In this document: in pieces, positions 36,001 to 43,563 of the stretch
Layout of the letters: the number at the start of each line of letters is the position of its first letter
Numbering within the stretch: position 1 is the first letter of the stretch
Source: an uncultured Caulobacteraceae bacterium
GTDB taxonomy: Bacteria; Pseudomonadota; Alphaproteobacteria; Caulobacterales; Caulobacteraceae
Assembly (NCBI GenBank): GCA_903923135.1
Contig: CAIXWN010000264.1
Coordinates: 1 to 56,533 of the forward strand
Direction: 5' to 3'
DNA: 56,533 nt
Notes under the pieces: generated by a model
Databases searched by the model: none
The model's input: the letters and a program-made list of their open reading frames with translations, nothing else
What the model was told of the DNA's origin: nothing
Translations under genes and position numbers: made by a program

Positions 36001-37430
36001 GCGGCGCTGGCGGCCGCCTCGGCCTCGATGCGCTGCCGCTCGGTGATGTCACGTATGATTAGCTGGCGCCAACGCTCGCCGTCCAGGATGAGACGACGGG
36101 CGCTGATCTCGACCGGGAATTCGCTGCCATCGCGGCGTCGGTGCAGGCTCTCGAACACGACGCCGCCGTCGGTGTCGCCCCCGTCGCCGCGGTCGTCCTC
36201 CCGTGACCCGGCCGCATGAAGCTCGGCCACGGGTCGTCCGACCAGTTCCTCATGGGCGTAGCCGTAGGCGGAGAGAGCCCGGTCGTTGGCTTCCACTATG
36301 CGTCCGTCGCCGTCCGTCAACAGGATGATGTCATTGGCGTATTTGCTGAGGGATTCGAAGCGTTGCTGCAGCTTGAGCCATTCGCTTTCGGCCCGGGCCC
36401 CGCGGGCGTCCTGGACGGCCTGCTGACGCCGCCACGCCGAGGTCAACAGCAATCCGGTTGAGGTCACCAGCCAGGTGACAACAAGAGACATGATCATCGC
36501 CAGACGGTTGGACGCGGCAGAGGCTTCGTCGAGGTCGATCTTCGACACCAGCCCCCAGGTCGTCCCTGGGATGCTGGCGGTGGCGGCGATGACCCGAACG
36601 CCGCTGTAGTCGAGGCCGGTCATCACCCGCTCGACGCCGGTGGCCGCCGCGGCGGCCGGCAATCCGTCGGAGAGGGGCTGTCGCAAGGGCCCCTTGTGGG
36701 CGGGGGCTCGCCTGGGCCGGCTGATCCAGACGACCTTGTCGCCGTCCCTGGCCACGATCAGGGTTTCGGCGCTGCCGCTTGCGCCGGGCCAGGATTCGAC
36801 CAGGGGAAACAGCCCGAGGGTCGGATCGACGGTCAGCACCGCGACGGCGACGACCCGGCCGCCGCCATCCGACGCAAGGGCGGGCGCGGCGATATGGATA
36901 TCCGTGTCCCCGGGACGCGCCGGATCCGGATGGGCGTTGGAGAACTGCAGCTGCCCGGTTTCCGCAACCCGGCGGATCATTGCGGCGAGGTCGGGGTCCG
37001 CCGGCCGGGGAAGAGCGCCCAGGCTGAGCAGAATCCGGCCTTTCGTGTCGGCCAGGGCCACGTCGCGGTAGCTGTCGTAGGCCATCAATGTCAGCAGTCG
37101 CTGGCGCAGATGCCGGGCGCGCTCATCCTGTGGGGCGCCGGCGCGTAGCCAGGTCTCGACGTCGCCGTCGATTGTCAGATCCTGGCCAAGGACCTTTGCG
37201 TCGCTCCGGCGCTCCGCGACCCAAACGGAGATCTCTCGCACCTTCAGGTGGCTGACCACCACGAGGGTGCTTTCGACGTTGCGTAACTGGGCGCGCCGCT
37301 CGGCGGACCACAGGGCGTAGCCGATGGCCATCACGGCCAGGGCGAAAGCGATGAACAGGGCCAGCGACCAGCGGAAGGTCGCCACCGCATCCCGGGGCCC
37401 GGTCACGCGATCCTGTCTACTCGGCCTCAT
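33036..37430 (-). CDS. Membrane multi-PAS/GAF GGDEF-EAL protein
   Basis: About 1464 residues from ATG 37430 (a TTG at 37496 is possible). Two membrane helices (FRWSLALFIAFALAVMAIGY near 20-40; LAMIMSLVVTWLVTSTGLLL near 310) bracket a periplasmic sensor. Then come three or four PAS domains, a GAF domain and another PAS. GGDEF follows with intact RFGGDEF (near 1098). The EAL domain reads ESL at the motif itself (near 1227) but keeps INLSGQQF, LELTETVL, IDDFGTGYSSLDYL and IKIDQNFV. Known: such proteins make and/or cleave c-di-GMP. Ser in place of Ala in EAL occurs in active members, so both activities are possible. Confidence 0.9.
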   Translation of the reverse strand: MRPSRQDRVTGPRDAVATFRWSLALFIAFALAVMAIGYALWSAERRAQLRNVESTLVVVSHLKVREISVWVAERRSDAKVLGQDLTIDGDVETWLRAGAPQDERARHLRQRLLTLMAYDSYRDVALADTKGRILLSLGALPRPADPDLAAMIRRVAETGQLQFSNAHPDPARPGDTDIHIAAPALASDGGGRVVAVAVLTVDPTLGLFPLVESWPGASGSAETLIVARDGDKVVWISRPRRAPAHKGPLRQPLSDGLPAAAAATGVERVMTGLDYSGVRVIAATASIPGTTWGLVSKIDLDEASAASNRLAMIMSLVVTWLVTSTGLLLTSAWRRQQAVQDARGARAESEWLKLQQRFESLSKYANDIILLTDGDGRIVEANDRALSAYGYAHEELVGRPVAELHAAGSREDDRGDGGDTDGGVVFESLHRRRDGSEFPVEISARRLILDGERWRQLIIRDITERQRIEAEAAASAAVLRAEMELSPDGILVEDETHRWVSFNQRVLDMWSIPEVMIRTMDQDAALAWVHDQLVDAEGFLQQTNYLEEHPLESGHEVMALKDGRTFERHSSPLVLAPGKVSGRVWFFRDITERVKGSEEKARLASIVEASQDAILSMDLEGKVITWNPGAERLFGYPAEEMIGQNIRAIVPDERQVELEMLGQRLARGRGLSWLDTERVTRDGSVINVSIVASPIRAETGETIAISAIVRDISERKRAEQALQRTVRALNTLSRANVTLVRASSIEGLYQRMCDLIVEQGGYRMAWIGLAENDADRSVRPVAVAGHDEGYVSGLKLSWADNERGRGPGGSAIREGATCVNHASDQNPQMGPWREAALSRGYLSSISLPLRDALAVFGVLTIYAAESDAFGSEEIRLLEELASDIAFGVVTLGDRQARDRLAAIVESSRDAIVGKALDGTITSWNQGAANVYGYAAGEAIGRNIRFVIPQERHAEVDWILARIARGEDVRSLETERVKKDGSRIIVDLVVSPTRDLTGKVIGASAIARDVTDQKRIEQDLVRAARFDSLTGLPNRWSFVEALERAIADARRWGRNFAVLFLDLDHFKDINDTLGHPVGDQLLQGVGERLRETLRDTDTVARFGGDEFAVITTDVHEPAGVAILAERLLTAVNRPFSINGNDVRSGTSVGIAVFGPDAPDAETVLSYADIALYRAKSEGRGTFRFFTEAMDREVRRRVTLGAELRSAIESGDLFLLYQPQVDAGTGRIIGLESLVRWRHKGRGVVCPAEFIPIAEQIGLAVGLGRWVMNEACRQIRDWLDAGLEPPQVAINLSGQQFRTQGELESDLAQALRANARTPDRLELELTETVLMEASLEHSRTLLRLRQGGFAIAIDDFGTGYSSLDYLRRFPVDRIKIDQNFVKDLGATPGNEAIVKATIGLARALNLRVVAEGVETREQGSLLRSWGCEEMQGYYFAFPLSASEATAVLSDGAILPRAPLRLPGAPV

Positions 37431-37565
37431 CGTCTGGCGCACCGCCCAGCGCCCCGTTCGCCGTCCATAACCACCGATGGTTGGTGGAAGATACAACAGA
37501 TCAGCAGTTTACCCCGGCCTTCCACAAGCTTGCCAGTCCGTTCACGGGATCTGCACGCCGCGCGA

Positions 37566-38900
37566 TCAGTATTGCGGCGCTTCAGGCGGCCGGACCCGGC
37601 CAGGGGGGCCCCGCGCGGCGTCCGGCGCGCTGTCGAAGAGCGGGAAGAACTGCCGGTCGCCCCGGAACAGATGCCGGGCGATCACCGCATTGACGAGGAA
37701 GTCCACCAGATCGCCGAGGGTCGCCCCGCCGCTGGCGACCGCCGCTTTCAGGTTGGTGGCGCGCGCCAGCAGGCTCGCGTGGGCGCGCTTGTGCGCCCTG
37801 AGGTCACCATAGCCCCGCACAGCCAGAATCGCCTCCTCGTCGCCGAAGTGGCGGGCGAGGTGCGCCAGCAGGGCGTCGAGCGGTGCGACGAGGGACTCGG
37901 CCGTCGCGCCCTCCCGGGCGGCCGCGTCGAACAGGGCGTTTCCCATTTCGAACAGGGTCCTGTGCTGGCTGTCGATGGTCGGCTCGCCGCACTCATAGGC
38001 CTCCCGCCAGATCAGCCGCACCGGAGCGCCGCCATCCTCCGCCGCCCATTCGTCGGAAGCGCCACGGGGATCGACCGTCACGCCGGCGGCGCTGGTCTTT
38101 GCCTGGTAGAGCGCCTCGTCCGCCCGACGGAACCAGATTTCCTGACTTTCACCGGCCACATATTCGGCGACGCCCAGGCTGATCTTCACCCGGCCGACCC
38201 CGGTGAATTCATAGGCCTCAACCTCCGCGGCGACCTTGGCGGCCATCACGGCGCCGTGACGCCGGTTGGTCTGTGGAGCCAGGATGACGAACTCGTCGCC
38301 GCCCCAGCGAAACAGGGTGTCACTCGACCGGACGGCGGCGGCGACCAGCTGAACCAGATCCCGCAGGACGCCGTCGCCAGCCAGATGACCGCAGCTATCG
38401 TTGACCTGCTTGAAGTGATCGACGTCCAGCATGATCAGCGTCACCGGCTGGCGGAAACGCAGGCTGCGATCCATCTCCGAAACGATCACCCCGTCGAAAT
38501 GACCGCGGTTCCACGCGCCGGTCAGGGGGTCGATGGCGCTGCGCCGCTCCAGGGTTTCGACCCGTGTGCGTAGCGCCTCCAGGGTGCTCAGCAGGGCGGG
38601 CTCGGCCATGTCGTCGAGGATCAGCGTCTGGAACCCCCGCCCACGGACGACCTGGGCCAGGACCTGCCGGCCATCCCTGGCGCCCGGGGCGGCGATCGTG
38701 GTCCAGCCGGCCGGAGGATCATTCAGCAGGGCCTGCAGGTCTGGCGCCACCAGCGCCGCCTCCCCGTAGAGATCGCTGAAACGGTCGTTCAGGATCAGCG
38801 GGCCGCCCGCTTCGTCCATCAGGGCGACGGGCAGCGGAAAGCGGGCAACCCAGTCGTGCAGCGTCGACAGGTCCAGCCATGCCAGGGCGTTCTGTTGCAA
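37566..38900 (-). CDS. Diguanylate cyclase with C-terminal bacteriohemerythrin domain
   Basis: The 444-residue protein has a PAS-like N-terminus, a GGDEF domain with intact WGGDEF (near 197) and MLDVDHFKQVNDSCGH, then a hemerythrin domain with all di-iron ligands: His in DSQHRTLF, H-x3-E in RHFGDEE, H-x3-H in HKRAH, and H-x4-D in RHLFRGD. TTG start at 38900 is preferred because no ATG/GTG lies nearer the N-terminal PAS-like part; a purine-rich GGGGAAG precedes it. Known: related GGDEF-hemerythrin proteins adjust c-di-GMP synthesis to oxygen or redox state. Cytoplasmic. Confidence 0.9.
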   Translation of the reverse strand: MQQNALAWLDLSTLHDWVARFPLPVALMDEAGGPLILNDRFSDLYGEAALVAPDLQALLNDPPAGWTTIAAPGARDGRQVLAQVVRGRGFQTLILDDMAEPALLSTLEALRTRVETLERRSAIDPLTGAWNRGHFDGVIVSEMDRSLRFRQPVTLIMLDVDHFKQVNDSCGHLAGDGVLRDLVQLVAAAVRSSDTLFRWGGDEFVILAPQTNRRHGAVMAAKVAAEVEAYEFTGVGRVKISLGVAEYVAGESQEIWFRRADEALYQAKTSAAGVTVDPRGASDEWAAEDGGAPVRLIWREAYECGEPTIDSQHRTLFEMGNALFDAAAREGATAESLVAPLDALLAHLARHFGDEEAILAVRGYGDLRAHKRAHASLLARATNLKAAVASGGATLGDLVDFLVNAVIARHLFRGDRQFFPLFDSAPDAARGPPGRVRPPEAPQY

Positions 38901-39559
38901 AGTCTTCCCCGCCTTCCGCCGAGTTCTGTGACGGCCCGGTTCCCACCGCCTTGACCTGCCGCAAATTCCGAAAGGCGTTGCGCGATTCTCGGTCGCCAGG
39001 GGGCCACGCGCCGCTGCGCGCGTGGCCCCGGCGTCGGGCCCGCCCGCGGGCAGGCCTTCCGGCTATCGCTTCCCGGCCGAGGGGTGGCGGCGGGGAAGCG
39101 GAGGTCGAACGAGAAGCGCGCCGTCGTCGGGCGGCGGCCCTCGAAGGCAGCGTGTAAACGCCATCGCCAGGGTCGAAGTCAAGACACCGGCGGTCTCCGC
39201 GCTGTGTTCAAGCATTTACTTTAGCGGCAATCCGGCGTCTGCGCCGTGACATTAGGTATCTTCTCGACCGGATCGAATAATAGATGGTTTCGAAAACGGT
39301 TCTGCAGGGTCTTTAACTATGCGCGGCAGCAAATCGTCAGGGAAACGTCAATAGCAATGCTGGACTCAACTTGTTTCAGAGACGCCGCGACGGCCTTGCG
39401 ACGCCCAGGGCCGGATCGCCTGTCGCCGGTCCACGACCGGCGACTCTGGAGCCCGATGCGTTCGCACGGAACAGAGGCGGACGATGTATCGGGCGCTGCG
39501 GGTTTGAATCCAGGGCGAATTGGTTCCGACCAGAGGCTTCGATCTGGTCGGGGTTCGCC
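38901..39559. other. 659-base noncoding gap with a strong hairpin and a low-G+C patch
   Basis: No convincing gene. A perfect 12-bp stem lies at 39000-39011/39018-39029 with a six-base loop. The stretch around 39180-39380 is visibly A+T-richer than the rest of the window. The gap ends at the gene next to the truncated P450, so it may contain decayed sequence as well as the promoter of the hemerythrin-cyclase gene. Confidence 0.6.
39000..39029. other. Perfect 12-bp stem hairpin
   Basis: Arms GGGGCCACGCGC and GCGCGTGGCCCC are exact inverted repeats around CCGCTG. There is no U-tract on either strand. It lies about 100 bases upstream of the TTG start of the hemerythrin-cyclase gene. Confidence 0.7.
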
Positions 39560-39934
39560 TTAGGTCGCCGGCATTCCCGACAGGGCCTTCATCCCCCAGC
39601 GACCGCCCTCGCAGGTGATCACATAGATCACGTCATAGGTTCCGATGACGCCGCCATCCCGGCGATGGCGTGTCGTGCGCGCGGCGATATGAACCTTGTC
39701 ATCGCTGTCGTGGAGCACCTGCCGGCGATCAAGAGTGGAATGGCTCCAGTCGGACGAGTGGTCCGTCGCCGACCAGGCCGGGATCGGCCGCCCGGGCCCG
39801 GTGACCACCGGTGCGCCCGGCCCCAGGCTGACGTGGGGATGATTGATCGTGGCCTCGAAGGCGTCGGCGTCGCGGGCGTTGAACGCCGCCATGTAGTCTT
39901 CCAGCACCTTCAGCGCGGCCGCTGCGGCGCTCAC
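39560..39934 (-). CDS. SnoaL/NTF2-like small protein
   Basis: The 124-residue cone-fold protein opens LKVLEDYMAAFNARDADAFEATINHPHV and ends in GGRWGMKALSGMP, the pattern of SnoaL-like/nuclear transport factor 2 family members (limonene-epoxide-hydrolase/ketosteroid-isomerase fold). GTG start 39934. It faces away from the P450 fragment with only 17 bases between the two starts. Function unknown; the fold often serves small-molecule isomerases or hydrolases. Confidence 0.75.
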   Translation of the reverse strand: MSAAAAALKVLEDYMAAFNARDADAFEATINHPHVSLGPGAPVVTGPGRPIPAWSATDHSSDWSHSTLDRRQVLHDSDDKVHIAARTTRHRRDGGVIGTYDVIYVITCEGGRWGMKALSGMPAT

Positions 39935-39951
39935 GCGCCGACCATGGCCGG

Positions 39952-40704
39952 ATGCTCGAGCTGACCCAGTGGTTGTTCACCTACGCCGACCCCGATCTGC
40001 GCCGTCCGGGTTCCGACCTCAGCGACCCGGCCGAGATCACCCGCACCTGGAACATCGTCTTCAAAGGTTTCGCCGATTACTACGCGCCAATCATCAAGGA
40101 CCGCCGCGCCTGCCCGCGGGACGATATCGCCTCGCTGATCGCCAACGGCCAGGTGAACGGCTGCCCGATGGAGGAACGGGCGATGGTGTCCTATTTCGCC
40201 ATCGCGTCGAGCGCCGGCCACGACACGACCTCGGCGACCACGGCGGCGGCCATGTGGGTTCTGGCCGAACAGCCCGGACTGCTCGCGCGCCTTCAGGCCG
40301 ACCCGAAGCTCATCCCGGGTTTCGTGGAGGAATCCATCCGCTGGGCGTCACCCGTCCAGCAGTTCGTGCGCTCGGCGACGCAGGACTATGAGCTGCGCGG
40401 CCGCCACATCCGGAAAGGCGACCTGCTCTACATTTCCTACATCTCGGGCAACCGCGACGAAGAGGTGTTCGACGATCCCTTCACCTTCAGGCCCGACCGC
40501 GCGCCCAACCGCCATATCGGGTTCGGCTATGGCGGCCACATCTGCCTGGGCCAGCATCTGGCGCGGCTGGAGATGCGACTCTTCTGGGAGGCGCTGCTGC
40601 CGCGGCTGGCGACGGTGGAACTGGCCGGCCCTCCTCGGATGGCCGAGTCCGAATTCGTCTGCGGCCCGAAATCCGTGCCCATCCGCTTCACGGTCAAGGC
40701 CTGA
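39952..40704 (+). pseudogene. Cytochrome P450, 5'-truncated
   Basis: The open frame encodes 250 residues where bacterial P450s have about 400. The I-helix SAGHDTTSATTAAA, the ExxR motif in VEESIRWASP and the heme loop FGYGGHICLGQHLAR with its Cys are intact. Sequence resembling a P450 begins abruptly at RMLELTQWLF, and upstream codons in the same frame read as unrelated Arg/Pro/Ala. The N-terminal 150 or so residues (helices A-F and most of the substrate site) are missing. ATG 39952 has no ribosome-binding site. Most likely a remnant of a deletion. Confidence 0.8.
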
Positions 40705-40714
40705 GGCGGCGGCG

Positions 40715-40891
40715 ATGAGCGGCCCCAACGGAAAGTGGCAATGCCCGGTCTGCGGCGAAATCTATGACGAGGCCCTGGGCGATCCGGAGGCTGGCGCTCC
40801 GCCGGGAACCCGGTTCGAGACGCTGCCGGCCGGCTGGCTCTGCCCCGCCTGCGGGGCCGCCCACGACAGCTTCGCTCCCTACGCACCATGA
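40715..40891 (+). CDS. Rubredoxin
   Basis: Fifty-eight residues with two CxxCG knuckles (QCPVCGEIYDE and LCPACGAAHDSF) and the linking GAPPGTRFETLPAGW, all diagnostic for rubredoxin. It follows the P450 fragment by 10 bases. Known: rubredoxins carry single electrons through a Fe(Cys)4 centre to alkane hydroxylases and some P450s or oxygen-reducing proteins. Probably the intact electron donor of the former P450 operon. Confidence 0.9.
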   Translation: MSGPNGKWQCPVCGEIYDEALGDPEAGAPPGTRFETLPAGWLCPACGAAHDSFAPYAP

Positions 40892-40936
40892 TTCAGCGCG
40901 CGCAAGGCTGACAGCCTGACCTGATGAAACCAAGCG

Positions 40937-41024
40937 GGAAAGGCGAAACGCCCCGGGCCTTACGGACCGGGGCGTCCCTGACATCGGCTTTCCCCGGGGG
41001 GGGCTGGAGGGTCGGCGGCGATGC
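40937..41024 (-). ncRNA. Predicted FNR/FixK-controlled small RNA, copy A
   Basis: Predicted +1 at 41024 (GCATCGC), terminator hairpin at 40948-40975 and T-rich tail to about 40937. The body matches copies B and C almost base for base: a CCCTCCAGCC segment, a C-run, GGGGAA and GCCGATG, then the terminator stem. A CCCUCC motif can pair with Shine-Dalgarno sequences. Upstream lie a -10-like CAATTT (41031-41036), exactly 21 bases and the FNR-type box 41058-41071. Prediction from three-way comparison within the window. Confidence 0.72.
40948..40975 (-). terminator. Intrinsic terminator of small RNA copy A
   Basis: Nine-pair stem ACGCCCCGG/CCGGGGCGT, followed on the minus strand by TTCGCCTTTCC. 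Confidence 0.65.
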
Positions 41025-41057
41025 CCCCCCAAATTGCCCGGCCCTGCGACGGGCGCT

Positions 41058-41071
41058 TTGATCCAGGTCAA
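41058..41071 (-). promoter_or_regulatory. FNR/FixK-type box, copy A
   Basis: Minus strand TTGACCTGGATCAA, a TTGAC-N4-ATCAA palindrome. Centred near -40.5 relative to predicted +1 at 41024, the class II activator position. Confidence 0.75.
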
Positions 41072-41144
41072 AAGATTCGCGATCATCGAAAGGAATGTCG
41101 CGGCCTTCGGCCGATGGCGCGAGAACGGCGCAACGCAGCGGCCG

Positions 41145-41230
41145 GAAAAGCGAAACGCCCCGGACATTGCTGCCCGGAGCGTTCCTCGCATCGGCCTTCC
41201 CCGGGGGGGCTGGAGGGTTGGTTGCGACGC
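41145..41230 (-). ncRNA. Predicted FNR/FixK-controlled small RNA, copy B
   Basis: Predicted +1 at 41230 (GCGTCGC), ending in a terminator at 41155-41182 plus CTTTT. The body keeps CCCTCCAGCC, the C-run, GGGGAAGGCCGATGCGAGGAACG and the terminator. Its terminator arm has a T in place of C that pairs as G-U only if the minus strand is transcribed. The -10-like CATGGT is at 41237-41242, 21 bases from the box at 41264-41277. It lies 121 bases upstream of copy A's box-to-body unit in tandem, and back to back with phnW. Confidence 0.74.
41155..41182 (-). terminator. Intrinsic terminator of small RNA copy B
   Basis: Stem ACGCTCCGG/CCGGGGCGT on the minus strand with one U-G wobble, followed by TTCGCTTTT. 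An outer A-T pair extends it to ten pairs. Confidence 0.68.
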
Positions 41231-41263
41231 CCCATCACCATGTCAGAGCCATCGGGGCCTACA

Positions 41264-41277
41264 TTGATTCAGGTCAA
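41264..41277. promoter_or_regulatory. FNR/FixK-type box, copy B, possibly serving both directions
   Basis: Minus strand TTGACCTGAATCAA. It sits at the class II position for copy B. On the plus strand a TATTTC (41298-41303) lies 20 bases away, so it could also act on phnW (ATG 41329). Confidence 0.72.
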
Positions 41278-41328
41278 ATGCAGGGGGGCCGCGGGCGTAT
41301 TTCGTCAGCGGGTGACAAGGAACCTACC

Positions 41329-42441
41329 ATGCAAGATCCGACACTGTTGACGCCTGGACCGCTGACGACCTCCCTGGCCACCCGGATGGCCATGCTGCGG
41401 GACTGGGGGTCGTGGGACGGCGCCTTCAACGCCCTGACGACGTCGGTGCGTCGCGACCTGGTCGAGATCGTCAACGGCGCCGCGGACCATGTCTGCGTCC
41501 CGCTACAGGGCAGCGGCACCTTCGCCGTGGAGGCCGCGCTCGCCACCCTGGTCCCGAGGTCCGGCCGGGTTCTGGTCCCGGACAACGGAGCCTACTGCAA
41601 ACGCATCGTCCGCATCCTGGACCGGCTGGGCCGCGAGGCGGTGGCGCTGGCGCAAAGGGAGGACACGCCAGCGGACCCGGCGCGGATCGACGCCGCCCTG
41701 GCCGCCGACCCTGGCATCACGCATGTGGCGCTGGTGCATTGCGAGACCGGCACAGGCATTCTCAACCCCCTGCCCCGGATCGCCGCCGTGGTCGCCGCGC
41801 GCGGCCGTCGCCTGATCGTCGACGCGATGAGTTCCTTCGGCGCCCTGCCGATCGACGCCGCGACCCTGCCTTTCGACGCCCTCGTCTCGGCGTCGGGCAA
41901 ATGCCTCGAGGGTGCTCCGGGTATGGGGTTCATCATCGTGCGGCGGACGGCCATAGAGGCGGCGGCGGGCCAATGCCCATCCCTGGTTCTGGATCTCCAC
42001 GACCAGTGGACCTACATGGAGGCCACCGGTCAGTGGCGCTTCACGCCCCCCACCCATGTGGTCGCGGCCCTCCGGTCGGCGCTGGACCAGCACCGCGCCG
42101 GGGGCGGCCAGCCCGGACGTCTGGCGCGATATGCCGCCAACTGCGCCGCTCTGGTCGACGGCATGCGCGAACTGGGATTCCGCAGCTTTCTCGACGATTC
42201 CGTCCAGGCGCCGATCATCGTCACCTTCCTGGCGCCGGCGGACCCGGCCTATGACTTCGGCGAGATGTACCGGCGCGTGCGCGACATGGGCTTCATGCTC
42301 TATCCGGGAAAACTCACCGAGGCCGACACCTTCCGCGTCGGCTGCATCGGCGACATCGACGCCCACGGGCTTCGGCGGGCGGTCGCCGCCATCCGTGACA
42401 GCCTCACAGCCATGGGCGTGCGGACCTTCTCGCCCGCCTGA
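41329..42441 (+). CDS. phnW: 2-aminoethylphosphonate-pyruvate transaminase
   Basis: The 370-residue class V aminotransferase begins [10 protein letters not shown] with RDWGSWD shortly after, the PhnW signature. The PLP lysine is in SASGKCLEG (Lys191), and [14 protein letters not shown] and [13 protein letters not shown] are typical. Length matches the family. AAGGA precedes ATG 41329. Known: it converts 2-aminoethylphosphonate plus pyruvate to phosphonoacetaldehyde plus alanine. No phnX, phnY/phnA or phosphonate transporter is adjacent, so the downstream steps must be encoded elsewhere. Confidence 0.92.
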   Translation: MQDPTLLTPGPLTTSLATRMAMLRDWGSWDGAFNALTTSVRRDLVEIVNGAADHVCVPLQGSGTFAVEAALATLVPRSGRVLVPDNGAYCKRIVRILDRLGREAVALAQREDTPADPARIDAALAADPGITHVALVHCETGTGILNPLPRIAAVVAARGRRLIVDAMSSFGALPIDAATLPFDALVSASGKCLEGAPGMGFIIVRRTAIEAAAGQCPSLVLDLHDQWTYMEATGQWRFTPPTHVVAALRSALDQHRAGGGQPGRLARYAANCAALVDGMRELGFRSFLDDSVQAPIIVTFLAPADPAYDFGEMYRRVRDMGFMLYPGKLTEADTFRVGCIGDIDAHGLRRAVAAIRDSLTAMGVRTFSPA

Positions 42442-42557
42442 GGTCGGAGCAGGCGTCAAGAGGGGTCGACATCTGGGCAGAGGCCTGTTCGCGCGCCGCG
42501 GGCCGGCGCTCCCGCCCCCGGGAGGGGCGCGGAACCTCTGCTTGAGGCCCTGTCGCT

Positions 42558-43355
42558 TTAGGGGGGCGGGCGTCCGTTCGTCTGAGACAGCACATCCCGC
42601 CGCAGTTCGAAGTCGGCGGCGTAGAAGCGCTCGACGAACGCCCGCAATTCGCGATCGGCGCTGATCTTGGCGTAGAAGCCGCCCTTGGAGATCAGGCCGG
42701 CGCGCTGCAGGCGCAGCAGAAACGCCTCCCTCTGTTGCCATGTGGTAAGGCGTCCGTAGATCGGCTTGAAGCGGTGGAACACCCGCGTCCACCGGTTGGA
42801 CGGCGCGAGATTGGCGTTTCTGGCGCGGCTGAAATCCAGCGGCAGTCCCGTGCGCGTCCGCAGTTCGGCTTCGAGCCCGGCGAGATCCTCGAACGCGAAA
42901 AGCCGGTTCACGATCCGCTCGCCTCGAAAGTCGGTGAACTCGACCTGGGGAAGGAAGTGCGCATATTCCGGGCGCTCCGCCGGGACCGGGGCCAGGAGCC
43001 AGACCTGCAACCGCCGCGTCTCGGCCACAACGTGCTCGTGTGTCACCTCGAAGCGCGAGATCCCCCTGTGTTCCCAGAGCCGATGGATTGTCGCGGACAC
43101 GAACCTCTGGAATGGATCGCGAACGACCGCATAGGCGTCGTAGGCGCGGACCTTTTCGAACACATCCGGGAAATGTTCGGCGAGGGTCTCCGGGGTCAGA
43201 TGCCCGAACCACTGCCGGGGCAAAGCACCGAACGCCTTGTCCTCGTTGAAGAAGTTCGCATAGGAATCGATGGGCTCAAGTTGGGTCCTGACGGTGGTCC
43301 CGGCGTTCTTGGGGATGTGCACGAACGCGACCCGGTGGGCGTCACTGACGATCAT
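42558..43355 (-). CDS. Sulfotransferase family protein
   Basis: The 265-residue protein has the 5'-phosphosulfate loop FVHIPKNAGTT near the N-terminus and the 3'-phosphate motif VVRDPFQRFVSA about 70 residues later, the order seen in carbohydrate sulfotransferases (Sulfotransfer_2 type). Known: these transfer sulfate from PAPS to sugars. Acceptor unknown; surface polysaccharide is a reasonable guess. It is convergent with phnW. Confidence 0.82.
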   Translation of the reverse strand: MIVSDAHRVAFVHIPKNAGTTVRTQLEPIDSYANFFNEDKAFGALPRQWFGHLTPETLAEHFPDVFEKVRAYDAYAVVRDPFQRFVSATIHRLWEHRGISRFEVTHEHVVAETRRLQVWLLAPVPAERPEYAHFLPQVEFTDFRGERIVNRLFAFEDLAGLEAELRTRTGLPLDFSRARNANLAPSNRWTRVFHRFKPIYGRLTTWQQREAFLLRLQRAGLISKGGFYAKISADRELRAFVERFYAADFELRRDVLSQTNGRPPP

Positions 43356-43563
43356 GGTTCCAGCCCCAGCCCCCTCGGGTCTCTTCGGCCTCGCTGGCGA
43401 GTCCGGGCGCGGCGTGGGTGGACCCCAACGTCGCGCGGTCGGGCTTGACGGCGGCGATGAGTCTATCGGCGACGGTTGTCAGGGTGAAGGGCTTCGAGGC
43501 GTCGCAATGGTCGCAGTCACGCCAATCGGGTGAGATCGCGGGCGGGGACGGGATACCGCGGGC

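Noticed and set aside
33720-36062. Long plus-strand open frame
   Set aside because: Antisense to the GGDEF-EAL gene.
39505-39525. GGGTTTGAATCC, resembling a tRNA T-arm
   Set aside because: Position 56 is T instead of C and no anticodon or acceptor arm could be folded upstream.
39246-39563. 105-codon plus-strand frame in the 659-base gap
   Set aside because: No ribosome-binding site, atypical codon use, and it overlaps the end of the SnoaL-like gene. It looks like a chance frame in low-G+C DNA.
40694-41191. Minus-strand frame spanning two small RNA copies
   Set aside because: It runs through both terminators and antisense to rubredoxin. It reflects the repeat, not a gene.
42480-42540. C/G-rich segment after phnW suspected as a fourth small RNA copy
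   Set aside because: No FNR box, no conserved body and an imperfect stem; not related to copies A-C.
43270-43533. 87-codon plus-strand frame
   Set aside because: Overlaps the sulfotransferase start antisense; no motif or ribosome-binding site.
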